A stretch of DNA of 64,000 bases from an uncultured Prevotellaceae bacterium (GCA_902786565.1 CADACW010000008.1:1-64000); one strand, 5' to 3'. Numbered from the stretch's first letter, positions 15,030-23,328 are shown. Numbers and translations: made by a program. Notes: generated by a model from the letters alone, not told the origin.

Positions 15030-16074
15030 GTTGAAATACCTCATACAAAAGGAGTTCCTGCAGATACGCCGCAACTCGTTCCTGCCGCGCCTCATCGTCC
15101 TGTTCCCCATTGTGATGATGTGCGTCATGCCGTGGGTGATGAACCAGGAGGTGAAAAACATCCGCGTGGACGTGGTGGATGCCGACCACACCGTGGCGTC
15201 GCAGCGGCTGGTGCAGCAGATTGCGGCCAGCAACTATTTCGTGTTCAGCGGGCTGAAACCCACCTACGATGCAGCCTTGAAGGACATCCAGACCTCGAAG
15301 GCAGACATCATCCTCGAAATTCGCGACGGCCGCTACCTCATCGCCGCCAACGCCGTCAACGGCACCAAGGGCAGCATGGGTGCCGCCTATCTCAGCCAGA
15401 TAGTCGCCACGCTCCCCTCCTCACCCCGCGGCGGAAACGCCAGCGAAGTTCTCTCACTCTACAACAAGCATCATGACTACAAGCTCTTTATGATTCCCGC
15501 CCTCTTCGCCATCCTGATGATGCTGATGACAGGCTTTCTGCCGGCGCTGAACATCGTGGGCGAGAAAGAGGCGGGCACCATCGAGCAAATCAACGTCACG
15601 CCCGTCAGCAAGGGCGTCTTCATCCTGGCCAAGCTCATCCCCTACTGGCTCATCGCCCTCTTCCTCATCACCGTCTGCCTGTTGCTGTCGTGGCTCGTCT
15701 ACGGCATCACCTGCCAGGGCCCGCTATGGCTGGTCTATCTGCTGGCCATGCTGCTGGCCCTCTTCTTCAGCAGTCTGGGGCTCATCATCTCTAACTACAG
15801 CGACACCATGCAGCAGGCCATGTTCGTCATTTGGTTCTTTGTGGTGTGCATGCTCCTGCTCTCCGGCCTGTTCACACCAACCCGTTCCATGCCTTCGTGG
15901 GCCTATCTGACCACCTACGTCAACCCTATGCACTACTTCATCGACGCCATCCGCACCGTCTTTATCCGTGGCGGCAGTCTGCAGCATATTGCCCATCAGG
16001 TTTGCGCCCTCTTGGCCATCGGCATTTTCATGGCCGTCTGGGCTGTCATGAGCTATCAGAAAAATCGGGCCTGA
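15028..16074 (+). CDS. ABC-2 type permease (exporter subunit 2)
   Basis: 348-residue inner-membrane permease, paralogue of the preceding gene, with the same topology: one N-terminal helix, periplasmic domain (about 43-150), then five helices containing 'NIVGEKEAGTIEQINVTPV' and 'SGLFTPTRSMPSWAYLTTY'. Last gene of the exporter operon. Its start codon lies inside a 7-mer array, and its stop codon (16072-16074) abuts hairpin unit B. A short 'LPSSPRGGNASE' stretch near residue 130 looks like a GC-rich insertion. Confidence 0.9.
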   Translation: MLKYLIQKEFLQIRRNSFLPRLIVLFPIVMMCVMPWVMNQEVKNIRVDVVDADHTVASQRLVQQIAASNYFVFSGLKPTYDAALKDIQTSKADIILEIRDGRYLIAANAVNGTKGSMGAAYLSQIVATLPSSPRGGNASEVLSLYNKHHDYKLFMIPALFAILMMLMTGFLPALNIVGEKEAGTIEQINVTPVSKGVFILAKLIPYWLIALFLITVCLLLSWLVYGITCQGPLWLVYLLAMLLALFFSSLGLIISNYSDTMQQAMFVIWFFVVCMLLLSGLFTPTRSMPSWAYLTTYVNPMHYFIDAIRTVFIRGGSLQHIAHQVCALLAIGIFMAVWAVMSYQKNRA

Positions 16075-16095
16075 GAGATAAAAGGCACTTATCTT
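16075..16095. repeat. single 22-nt-family hairpin, locus B
   Basis: GAGATAA, loop AAGGCAC, TTATCTT, beginning directly after the stop codon of the exporter operon and followed by a T4 run and GGGCCC that can extend the stem with GGGCC upstream. Here the unit is solitary and could act as the operon's terminator. Confidence 0.75.
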
Positions 16096-16213
16096 TTGGG
16101 CCCTTCGGCGCAACTTTCTGGAAGCCCCCCTCTCGGCAGGGCTCTGATGGGGGCATTTTCATAAAAATTCGTAATATCGGATGCAAATATAGTGTGGTTT
16201 GCAGAAAAAGCCC

Positions 16214-16221
16214 TATCTTTG
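16214..16221 (+). promoter_or_regulatory. -7 element of the first GH127 gene
   Basis: TATCTTTG, 77 nt before the ATG at 16299; no convincing -33 partner. The gap 16096-16298 otherwise shows AT-rich leader sequence. Confidence 0.45.
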
Positions 16222-16298
16222 TCCTCGTTATGACAATTGTGCGGATAATTGCTCCTGAACGCCAAGAAGCTATATTCAAATAATAATGTAATACAACA

Positions 16299-18734
16299 AT
16301 GAAAAAGACATTCACACTGATTTCCCTTTCTGCCCTTTTGGCCTTTGCCCCGACGGCTCAGGCCCAGGACAAACTCTACAACGACGAGTTCCCCCTCGGC
16401 GACGTGACACTGTTGGACGGTCCTCTGAAGAAGGCCCGCGACCTGAACATCAAGACGCTGTTGCAGTACGACTGCGACCGCCTGCTGGCCCCCTACCGCA
16501 AAGAGGCCGGGCTGGAGCCCAAGGCCAAGGCCTATCCCAACTGGGACGGGCTGGACGGCCACGTGGGCGGCCACTATCTGACGGCCATGGCCCTCAATGC
16601 AGCCACCGGCAGCGAGGCCTGCCGCCAGCGCATGGAGTATATGGTCAAGGAGTTGCAGGCCTGCGCCGACGCCAATGCCCAGAACCATCCTGAGTGGGGG
16701 CGCGGCTATGTGGGCGGAATGCCCAACAGCGAGCGCATCTGGAGCAACTTCAAGCGTGGTGACTTCGGCACTTACTTCGGCTCGTGGGCACCGTTCTACA
16801 ACCTGCACAAGATGTATGCCGGCCTGCGCGATGCGTGGCTCTACTGCGGCAACGAGCAGGCCCGTCGCCTCTTCATCGGCTTCTGCGATTGGGCCATCGA
16901 CCTCACCGCCGGCCTCACCGACGACCAGATGGAGCGTATGCTGGGCAACGAGCACGGCGGCATGAACGAGGTGCTGGCCGACGCATACGCCATCACCGGC
17001 GACAGGAAATATCTCGACGTGGCCCGCCGCTTCTCCCACCGCAGGCTGCTCACGCCCATGTCGCAGCGGCTGGACTGCCTCGACAATATGCACGCCAACA
17101 CGCAGGTGCCCAAGGTGGTGGGATTCGAGCGCATTGCCGAACTGGCCGGCGACGAGGTCTACCACGATGCCGCCGACTTCTTCTGGGACATCGTCACCGG
17201 CGAGCGCTCGCTGGCCTTTGGCGGCAACAGCCGCCGCGAGCACTTCCCCAGCAAGGACGCCTGCATGGACTTCATCAACGACATCGACGGCCCGGAGACC
17301 TGCAACACCAACAATATGCTGAAGCTGACCGAGGACCTGCACCGCCGCAACCCGGAGGCACGCTATGCCGACTATTACGAGCTGGCCACCTTCAACCATA
17401 TTCTCTCCAGCCAGCATCCAGAGCACGGCGGCTACGTCTACTTCACCCCCGCCCGTCCACGCCACTACCGCAACTACTCCGCCCCCAACGAGGCCATGTG
17501 GTGCTGCGTGGGCACGGGCATGGAGAACCACGGCAAGTATGGCCAGTTTGTCTACACCCATCGGGGCGACGCCCTCTATGTGAACCTCTTCGTCAGTTCC
17601 GAGCTGAACTGGCGCGACAGGGGCCTCCTGCTCCGTCAGGAGACCCAGTTCCCCTACGCCGAGACCAGCCGCATCACCATCGTCAAGGCTCCCTCCCTAC
17701 GGGGTAGGGCGGGGGGAGAGACGTTCCCCCTCCTGGTGCGCTATCCCGGATGGGTCAAGCCGGGCCAGTTCTCCGTCCGGGTCAACGGCCAGCCCGTCAG
17801 CATCGTCACCGGCCCCTCCAGCTACGTCAGCATAGACCGCAAGTGGAAGAAGGGCGACGTGGTAGACATCACATTCCCCATGCACAACAGCGTCAAGTAT
17901 CTGCCCAACGAGCCGCAGTACATCGCCCTGATGCACGGCCCCATCCTGCTCGGCGCCAAGACGGGCACCGAAGACCTGCGCCACCTCATTGCCGACGACA
18001 GCCGCTTCGGCCAGTATGCCAGCGGTAAGAAGCTGCCCATCAACGAGGCACCCATCCTCATCCACAACAACATCAGCGACATAGCCAACCAGCTGAAGCC
18101 CATCGACGGACGGCCCCTGCACTTCACCTTCAACGTGGAAGACGGAAAGATGAAGATTGAGAATCTGGCTGCGCTTGACAATCGGCAATCAGAGCTCATG
18201 CCCTTCTTCGAGATTCATGACTCGCGCTACATGATGTACTGGCTGGCCCTCTCGGAGCAGAGCTACAAGGGCTATTTGGCCGACCTGGCCCGGAAGGAGC
18301 AGGAACGGCAGGCCCTGGAGGCCAGCACCGTGGACAAGGTGCAGCCCGGCGAACAGCAGCCCGAGACCGACCACAAGATGGAGACCGACCGCTCGCAGAC
18401 GGGCAACACCAACGACACCTTCTGGCGCGACGCCCGCGACGGCCACTACTTCAGCTATCTGATGCAGACCGGCGGGCTGACCGAACTCAGCCTGCGCCTG
18501 AAGTACTGGGGCGTGGGCGAGTGGAAGAGCCACGAGTTCGACATCTATGTAGACGATGTTCTTATAAAAGAGGTGAACAACACGGGCAAGTACCGCATCA
18601 GCGAGTTCAAGTACGAGACCTACCCCGTGCCAGCCCAGTTGCTGCAAGGCAAACAGCAGGTCCGCGTGAAGTTTGTGGCCAAGCCGCGCAAGCAGATTGG
18701 CGAGATATACGAAGTGCGCCTCGTGAAGAACTGA
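16299..18734 (+). CDS. GH127 (DUF1680) beta-L-arabinofuranosidase-like enzyme
   Basis: Exported 811-residue glycosidase, signal peptide 1-22 (TAQAQD). The GH127 zinc/catalytic residues known from HypBA1 are present: Glu and Cys in 'GPETCNTNNMLK' and the Cys-Cys pair in 'MWCCVGTGMENH' (about residues 401-402), one of which is the nucleophile. The family acts on beta-L-arabinofuranosides of plant glycoproteins and pectins. A C-terminal beta-domain (about 675-811) follows. Oddity: around residue 465 an Arg/Gly-rich 'APSLRGRAGGE' peptide encoded by a GC-rich inverted stretch (17693-17735) interrupts a beta-sandwich. No susC/susD nearby. Related to the gene at 30844. Confidence 0.88.
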   Translation: MKKTFTLISLSALLAFAPTAQAQDKLYNDEFPLGDVTLLDGPLKKARDLNIKTLLQYDCDRLLAPYRKEAGLEPKAKAYPNWDGLDGHVGGHYLTAMALNAATGSEACRQRMEYMVKELQACADANAQNHPEWGRGYVGGMPNSERIWSNFKRGDFGTYFGSWAPFYNLHKMYAGLRDAWLYCGNEQARRLFIGFCDWAIDLTAGLTDDQMERMLGNEHGGMNEVLADAYAITGDRKYLDVARRFSHRRLLTPMSQRLDCLDNMHANTQVPKVVGFERIAELAGDEVYHDAADFFWDIVTGERSLAFGGNSRREHFPSKDACMDFINDIDGPETCNTNNMLKLTEDLHRRNPEARYADYYELATFNHILSSQHPEHGGYVYFTPARPRHYRNYSAPNEAMWCCVGTGMENHGKYGQFVYTHRGDALYVNLFVSSELNWRDRGLLLRQETQFPYAETSRITIVKAPSLRGRAGGETFPLLVRYPGWVKPGQFSVRVNGQPVSIVTGPSSYVSIDRKWKKGDVVDITFPMHNSVKYLPNEPQYIALMHGPILLGAKTGTEDLRHLIADDSRFGQYASGKKLPINEAPILIHNNISDIANQLKPIDGRPLHFTFNVEDGKMKIENLAALDNRQSELMPFFEIHDSRYMMYWLALSEQSYKGYLADLARKEQERQALEASTVDKVQPGEQQPETDHKMETDRSQTGNTNDTFWRDARDGHYFSYLMQTGGLTELSLRLKYWGVGEWKSHEFDIYVDDVLIKEVNNTGKYRISEFKYETYPVPAQLLQGKQQVRVKFVAKPRKQIGEIYEVRLVKN

Positions 18735-18745
18735 CCCACATTCCA

Positions 18746-18781
18746 CGCCCTTGTGTGAACAACTAAAAAACAGGGGCGTTT
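18746..18781 (+). terminator. terminator after GH127
   Basis: Arms CGCCCTTGT (18746-18754) and ACAGGGGCG (18770-18778), eight pairs plus one wobble, followed by TTT. Confidence 0.6.
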
Positions 18782-18799
18782 CAGCTTAATATTCATTAA

Positions 18800-18839
18800 A
18801 ACTAAAAGATTTAGTTGGAACGAACTAAATCTTTTAGTT
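18800..18839. promoter_or_regulatory. double palindromic BlaI-type operator
   Basis: Two copies of AACTAAA-N3-TTTAGTT (18800-18816 and 18823-18839), centres 23 nt apart. The two copies are also exact reverse complements of each other, so the whole 40 nt is an inverted repeat. It covers the promoter that drives the BlaI-type gene, fitting autorepression by two stacked dimers. Confidence 0.8.
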
Positions 18840-18846
18840 ATTTTTG
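18815..18846 (+). promoter_or_regulatory. promoter of the blaI-M56 operon
   Basis: TTGG (18815-18818), about 20 nt, TATTTTTG (18839-18846). The -33 box lies in the first operator copy and its spacer, and the -7 box starts on the last base of the second copy. Confidence 0.6.
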
Positions 18847-18910
18847 CAGTCGGATACAGATACTGACGCAATTGAAAGTGTAAAATCGGAAAAGCGAAAA
18901 AGTGAAAACT

Positions 18911-19273
18911 ATGAAACGACTGACCACGAAAGAAAAGGAAATCATGGACCTGCTTTGGCAGCACGGCCCGATGTTCGTCCGCGAGATGCTGGAGCACTAT
19001 GACGAGCCTCGGCCCCACTTCAACACGGTGTCTACCACGGTGCGCATCCTGGAGAAGAAGGGATTTCTGGGCCACAAGCAGTTTGGCACCTCTTTCCAGT
19101 ATTTTCCCACCGTCACCGAGCGGGAGTATGGTCGCAGCAGTCTGACGGGCATCATCCGCGACTACTTCGACGACTCCTACCTCAGTGCCGTCTCCTCGTT
19201 TGTGAAGGAAGAGAAAATCTCCGTGGACGAACTGAAAGAACTCATAGCAACTATTGAACAATTGAAAGACTGA
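18911..19273 (+). CDS. BlaI/MecI-family transcriptional repressor
   Basis: 120-residue winged-helix repressor: N-terminal DNA-binding domain (LTTKEKEIMDLLWQHGP, then 'NTVSTTVRILEKKGFLGHK') and a short C-terminal dimerisation helix region. Relatives bind paired palindromes and are cleaved after signal from the M56 sensor encoded next door. A GTG nine nucleotides earlier is in frame; the ATG at 18911 is preferred. Eight nucleotides separate it from the sensor gene. No beta-lactamase or penicillin-binding protein gene is adjacent, so the regulated target is unknown. Confidence 0.9.
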   Translation: MKRLTTKEKEIMDLLWQHGPMFVREMLEHYDEPRPHFNTVSTTVRILEKKGFLGHKQFGTSFQYFPTVTEREYGRSSLTGIIRDYFDDSYLSAVSSFVKEEKISVDELKELIATIEQLKD

Positions 19274-19281
19274 TAGAGAGT

Positions 19282-20865
19282 ATGATAGCGTTTCTTGCCT
19301 ACGACCTGAAAGTGGCGGTGCTGGTGGCCGTGTTCTACATGTTCTACCGCCTGCTGCTGAGCCGCGAAACCTTCCATCGCGTCAACCGCGTGGTGCTGCT
19401 CACCACGGCAGTAGCGTCGTTTGTGTTGCCGCTGTGTGTCATCACCCTGCACCGCACGGTGGTGTTGAGCGGCAGCACGGGCAGGATTGTGCCGGGCGGG
19501 CTGACCGCCGTGGCTGGCCAGCCGTCGGTGCCGCTCTGGCAGTGGGCCGCCGTGGCCCTGTTTTTTGCCGGCATGGCTGTCACGCTGGGTCGCACGCTTG
19601 CCAGTCTGCTCCGTGTGTGGCTGCTCATCAGCCATAGCGAGCAACATCCGCAGGCCGACGGCACCGTTGTCTGCGTCAGCAGCGGCGATGTGTCGCCCTT
19701 CAGCTGGATGCGCTATATAGTGCTCTCTCACCGCGACTTCAATTGCCCTCCTTCGGAGGGTCAGGGCTTGGACCTCATCCTCGCCCATGAACGGGGACAC
19801 ATCCGCCAGCGCCACTCGCTGGACCTGCTCCTCGTTGATACGCTCACCGCTCTGCAATGGTTCAACCCCGCAATGTGGATGCTGCGTCAGGATCTGCGCA
19901 CCATCCACGAATACGAGGCTGACGCAGCGGTACTCTCTCTTGGGCTCAATATGCGTCAGTATCAGTATCTGCTCATCCAAAAAGCCGTCAGCCACTGCGG
20001 GTACTCGGTGGCCAACGGCATCAGCCACAGTACCCTCAAAAACCGCATAAACATGATGCTCAATAAGAAATCGAACCGTGCGAGCCGGTTGAAGCTGCTC
20101 GCACTCCTGCCCCTTGTGGGCGCCGTTCTGGCCCTGCAGGCCGAGACCGTGACCGACTACGTCTACAACAAACCACAGCAAAGGGTGGTGAAGAAAGGCC
20201 GCAAGGCCGGCCAAATCAGGCTGAACGGCCAGAACATCGAGGTGAAGACCGACACGGCCACCATCACCGGCCATAACGTCAACGTAGCGTTGCAGACGAC
20301 CGAGGCACTCTTCATACTCAACGGCCAGAAGGTGAGCCCCGACGTGGTGCAGGCGCTTGACCCTGAAGACATTGACCATATCGACGTGCTGAAAGAAAAG
20401 TCGGCTATGGAAGTCTATGGCGAGGCAGGCCGCCACGGTGCCGTCGTCATCACCACGAAAGTAAAGGCGATAGTGATGGAAGAACCCCGTGTGGACAGCG
20501 CTGGCGTGCAGTTAAAGGAGGCCGATGTGGAATACGAGACGGACTACCCGGAGGTGTTTGACGTGGTGGAGCAGATGCCTGAGTTTCCCGGTGGCATGGA
20601 GGGCCTGATGACCTTCCTGATGCAAAATGTGCGCTATCCCGAGGCTGCCCATAAGGCCGGCACCGAGGGCCGCGTGCTGGTGCAGTTCATTGTCGAGACC
20701 GACGGCACCGTGAGCAATGCCAAGGTGGTGCAGCGGGTCAGCGACGACCTGGACGGCGAGGCCGTCCGTGTGGTTGGCTCCATGCCGAAGTGGAAGCCCG
20801 GCAAGCAGAACGGCAAGCCCGTGCGTGTGAAGTACACCCTGCCCATCTCCTTCCGCTTGAGTTAG
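19282..20865 (+). CDS. M56-family (BlaR1/MecR1-like) membrane peptidase with plug-like and TonB C-terminal domains
   Basis: 527-residue inner-membrane protein. Four N-terminal membrane segments (two before residue 60, one near 90-112, one near 275) enclose a zinc-peptidase domain with HERGH near residue 170 and a third ligand in HEYEAD. The periplasmic part has a motif 'VYGEAGRHGAVVITTK' like the start of TonB-dependent receptor plugs, followed by a TonB C-terminal domain (about 430-527: 'MPEFPGGMEGLMTFLMQNVRYP', 'GRVLVQFIVETDGTVSNAKV'). Beta-lactam sensor domains are absent. With BlaI it forms a two-gene sensor/repressor unit probably watching the envelope. Confidence 0.88.
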   Translation: MIAFLAYDLKVAVLVAVFYMFYRLLLSRETFHRVNRVVLLTTAVASFVLPLCVITLHRTVVLSGSTGRIVPGGLTAVAGQPSVPLWQWAAVALFFAGMAVTLGRTLASLLRVWLLISHSEQHPQADGTVVCVSSGDVSPFSWMRYIVLSHRDFNCPPSEGQGLDLILAHERGHIRQRHSLDLLLVDTLTALQWFNPAMWMLRQDLRTIHEYEADAAVLSLGLNMRQYQYLLIQKAVSHCGYSVANGISHSTLKNRINMMLNKKSNRASRLKLLALLPLVGAVLALQAETVTDYVYNKPQQRVVKKGRKAGQIRLNGQNIEVKTDTATITGHNVNVALQTTEALFILNGQKVSPDVVQALDPEDIDHIDVLKEKSAMEVYGEAGRHGAVVITTKVKAIVMEEPRVDSAGVQLKEADVEYETDYPEVFDVVEQMPEFPGGMEGLMTFLMQNVRYPEAAHKAGTEGRVLVQFIVETDGTVSNAKVVQRVSDDLDGEAVRVVGSMPKWKPGKQNGKPVRVKYTLPISFRLS

Positions 20866-20870
20866 CGGAG

Positions 20871-20915
20871 TTCCGCCGCTCCCCCCAACGATGTAAGGGG
20901 AGCGGCGGAAGTCTT
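20871..20915. terminator. strong bidirectional hairpin between convergent operons
   Basis: Perfect 14-bp arms TTCCGCCGCTCCCC (20871-20884) and GGGGAGCGGCGGAA (20897-20910), loop 12 nt, T-run following on the plus strand. Confidence 0.8.
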
Positions 20916-20928
20916 TTGATGGGCAGCG

Positions 20929-21264
20929 CTACGCATACTTGCGGCGTAGATAATAGTTGAGCAGGGCGAAGAAGATGCAGCAGAAGGCAATGCCCGGAAC
21001 GAGGCTGTACGACTCCGATTGGCGTGCCATGACTTGCAGGGCGGCAAGCAGGCTGGCGCCGTAGAAATAGCCAATGACGGCACACCCCAGCAGCAGGCAG
21101 GCCGCCACGGTGGCGAAGGCAAAGATGTGCTCGCGCCGTTCATGGGCTTTCCGCTCCCGTTTGATGCGGCACAGAGTGAGGTGTGCAAAGTTTGAGGGCA
21201 GCTTCAGTGGCTCTTTGGGGGCGAGGGCCTGGCGCAGGGCGGTGTCTTTAAGTGTTGTTTCCAT
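20929..21264 (-). CDS. small two-helix membrane protein downstream of ECF sigma factor
   Basis: 111 residues with a charged N-terminal third and two hydrophobic helices (about 47-70 and 84-102). No family recognised. It overlaps the end of the sigma factor gene by 17 nt and is the last gene of that operon, the place where a membrane anti-sigma or signal-coupling protein would be expected; no zinc-binding anti-sigma motif is visible. Confidence 0.7.
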   Translation of the reverse strand: METTLKDTALRQALAPKEPLKLPSNFAHLTLCRIKRERKAHERREHIFAFATVAACLLLGCAVIGYFYGASLLAALQVMARQSESYSLVPGIAFCCIFFALLNYYLRRKYA

Positions 21265-21790
21265 GATTCATCATCAGATACAGTTTGCGGCGTATGCGGT
21301 GCAGGCGGGTGGCTATGGTTCCCGCCTTTATGTCAAGTATATAGGCAATGTCGGCCATGGGCCGGTTGTCGTAGTAATAGAGCGTGACGAGCGTCTGCTC
21401 GTCGGGGGCCAGCTGGGCTATGGCGCGGCGCAGGTCGTCAATGCGGGTCTCGTCGCCGAGGGCATCGTCTACCACGTCGTCGGGCAGTGCGGGGAGACTG
21501 TCGATGCTGGCGTAGGCCATGCGCCGTCGGCGCAGCCGGGAGACGGTGACGTTGTAGGCGATGCGGCATATCCAGGTGTAGAACGATGAGCGACCATCGA
21601 AGGTCTCTAAACGGTTGTAGGCGCGGACAAAGGCGTCCTGAACCAGTTCCTCGGCATCCTGCTGCGACGGAACGAGCCGCGACACAAGGCTGAACACTTT
21701 CTGCCCGTAGTGTTCCAGAAAATAGCCGTAGTCCTCGGCGTGGCCGTCGAGGACACGGGCTATCAGTCGTTGCTCGTCCGTCTGCTGCAT
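21248..21790 (-). CDS. ECF-type RNA polymerase sigma factor
   Basis: 180-residue sigma-70 family protein with only regions 2 and 4. Region 2: 'DAEELVQDAFVRAYNRLETF' and 'FYTWICRIAYNVTVSRLRRR'. Region 4: 'LAPDEQTLVTLYYYDNRPM' then 'AYILDIKAGTIATRLHRIRR', the promoter -35 binding helix-turn-helix. It overlaps the upstream membrane gene (TGATG) and the downstream one (17 nt), so all three are translated as one unit. A candidate self-recognised promoter (TGTAAT-N16-CGTCTAAT) precedes the operon. Confidence 0.92.
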   Translation of the reverse strand: MQQTDEQRLIARVLDGHAEDYGYFLEHYGQKVFSLVSRLVPSQQDAEELVQDAFVRAYNRLETFDGRSSFYTWICRIAYNVTVSRLRRRRMAYASIDSLPALPDDVVDDALGDETRIDDLRRAIAQLAPDEQTLVTLYYYDNRPMADIAYILDIKAGTIATRLHRIRRKLYLMMNHGNNT

Positions 21791-22212
21791 CAGAACTCCT
21801 CTTCCTTCTTCTCCTTAGGATGCTCGGCCTTGTGCTCGGCCTTGTAGGACATCAGCAGGCCGATGCCGCCGAAGATGCAGATGCAGGCGATGTAGACCAC
21901 TCCGGCCACATGGTCGTGATACTGCCATACTCCGCTGAAGTCGTAAGCGTATTGTCCTGCAGTGGCCATCAGATTGATGATGAACCCTACGAGGAACCCG
22001 GCGCCGATGCCGAGCATCAGCCAGCCGATGCGCAGGGCGGTGAACTTGTTGCCGCTGCTGTAGAGGTTGATGCCCTTGAAGTCAACATTTGAAATCTCTG
22101 CCAGTTTGCTGATGAGCATCAGCCGCTCGCGCTTGCGGACAAACAGTTCCACAACTTTGTAGATGGTGCCGAACACGATGAGGCAGTTCAGCGGAATCAT
22201 AATCCAATCCAT
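21790..22212 (-). CDS. DUF6249-like membrane protein
   Basis: 140 residues: N-terminal membrane helix, a basic 'VRKRERLMLI' cytoplasmic turn as in DUF6249 proteins, then two further helices (about 58-82 and 100-122) and a Lys/Glu-rich tail (KEKKEEEF). First gene of an ECF sigma operon in which order is membrane protein, sigma factor, small membrane protein. The ATG at 22212 is chosen because it follows the ECF-type promoter by about 50 nt; the longer frame would start upstream of the -10 element. Role unknown; a sensor or anti-sigma function is inferred from context only. Confidence 0.75.
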   Translation of the reverse strand: MDWIMIPLNCLIVFGTIYKVVELFVRKRERLMLISKLAEISNVDFKGINLYSSGNKFTALRIGWLMLGIGAGFLVGFIINLMATAGQYAYDFSGVWQYHDHVAGVVYIACICIFGGIGLLMSYKAEHKAEHPKEKKEEEF

Positions 22213-22264
22213 ACTTCTTTTGTTTTTTTTGTTAATGTTAATGATGTTTGTTGCTTCTGTTATT

Positions 22265-22294
22265 ATTAGACGCAAGTTTTTCAGAAACATTACA
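22265..22294 (-). promoter_or_regulatory. candidate ECF-sigma promoter
   Basis: Minus strand TGTAAT (22289-22294), exactly 16 nt, CGTCTAAT (22265-22272). This is the -35/-10 layout of ECF promoters and not the TAnnTTTG housekeeping type; it fits autoregulation of the sigma factor operon. Confidence 0.55.
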
Positions 22295-22367
22295 CTTGGC
22301 AACAAAAAAATTTTGGCAGGATGGAATATTGTCCGTTATTCCCCTTGATGGGCTGCTGAGAGGAGGG

Positions 22368-22769
22368 TCAGTTCTTGACCAGCAGGTCGTAGTGGATGTG
22401 GTCGTCGGCCAAGGGACGGCCCACTGCCGGCTTGGAGCGCGAGGGGCGGGCAGACCGCTTCGGGGCGGAAGCCTGCACGGCGGGGATGACCTGGGCAATG
22501 GTGTCCTGGCGGGGCTGCGGGTCGTGCACCTTGATATAGACAGTGTCGACGAGGGCCGTCAATGGCTCGTCAGACAGGCTGTGGCCCTTTGTCCAAAAAC
22601 CGAAGACGAAGCCGAGGATGGCGGCGGCAGGAACGGCCACGAGCCAGCCGGGAAGGGCAATGGCAAATCCGCTGGGGCGGTGGCTCCAGGGGCTGACGTG
22701 CTGCTGCTGGTTCGCCTCGTCGCGCAGTTGGCGGGCGGTGCGGATGATGTCTTGTTCAGTCACTTTCAT
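22368..22769 (-). CDS. putative anti-sigma-like single-pass membrane protein
   Basis: 133 residues. N-terminal cytoplasmic segment of about 40 residues (VTEQDIIRTARQLRDEAN), one membrane helix (about 41-60), then a Pro/Arg/Lys-rich extracytoplasmic region. This is the size and topology of a small anti-sigma factor and it overlaps the end of the adjacent ECF gene by 14 nt, but no conserved anti-sigma motif is visible. Last gene of the second ECF operon. Confidence 0.7.
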   Translation of the reverse strand: MKVTEQDIIRTARQLRDEANQQQHVSPWSHRPSGFAIALPGWLVAVPAAAILGFVFGFWTKGHSLSDEPLTALVDTVYIKVHDPQPRQDTIAQVIPAVQASAPKRSARPSRSKPAVGRPLADDHIHYDLLVKN

Positions 22770-23328
22770 ATTGTTTCAGTTGTTGTTTGATGATGTTCAT
22801 TGCTTTGTGCAGACGCGACTTCACGGTGCCTTCGGGCAGCTGGGTGATTTGCGCTATCTGCGGGATGGTCAGTTCCTCTTCGTAGTGGAGAGAGAAGAGC
22901 ATGGCGTAAGGCTCTGGCAGACTGCGCAGCACCTGGCGGAGGGCGTCGTGCAGGATGGCATCGTCGATGTCAAGTTCGAAAGACTGCTCCTCGCCCCCCT
23001 CTTCTATGGAGAGTGTCTGGGGGTGGGGTCTCCTGTTGTGGTTTTTCCAGAGATTATAGGCTATGGTGTAGAGCCAGGAGCGGAAGCAGCGCCCTTCGTG
23101 GTAGGTGTGGCGGGCGGCGTAGAGGCGCAGAAAGGTGTCGTGCGTAAAGTCGGCCGCCAGGTCGGCGTCGTCGCCGAGCCGCCGGGCAAAGAAACCCTGC
23201 AACCGCCGGGCATGGCGGTTGTAGAGTTCCTCGAAGGCGCGGTCGCTGCCACTGGCGGCCCGCTTCATCAGCTGTTCGTCGGTCTGGGCCGACAATCTTA
23301 GTGGAATCAGCATCGTCTTACTTTTCAA
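22756..23328 (-). CDS. ECF-type RNA polymerase sigma factor (second)
   Basis: 190-residue ECF sigma factor: region 2 'AFEELYNRHARRLQGFFARR' and 'FRSWLYTIAYNLWKNHNRR', region 4 'LPEPYAMLFSLHYEEELTI' and 'ITQLPEGTVKSRLHKAMNI'. Start 23328 overlaps the previous gene by 11 nt; ATG at 23313 is an alternative just after its stop. A Gly/Glu insert 'LSIEEGGEEQS' separates the two regions. Encoded between an exported protein of unknown function and a small membrane protein. Confidence 0.9.
   Translation of the reverse strand: MKSKTMLIPLRLSAQTDEQLMKRAASGSDRAFEELYNRHARRLQGFFARRLGDDADLAADFTHDTFLRLYAARHTYHEGRCFRSWLYTIAYNLWKNHNRRPHPQTLSIEEGGEEQSFELDIDDAILHDALRQVLRSLPEPYAMLFSLHYEEELTIPQIAQITQLPEGTVKSRLHKAMNIIKQQLKQYESD

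Noticed and set aside
18911-20865. Beta-lactam resistance locus
   Set aside because: BlaI and an M56 protein are present but no beta-lactamase or penicillin-sensing domain; resistance cannot be inferred.
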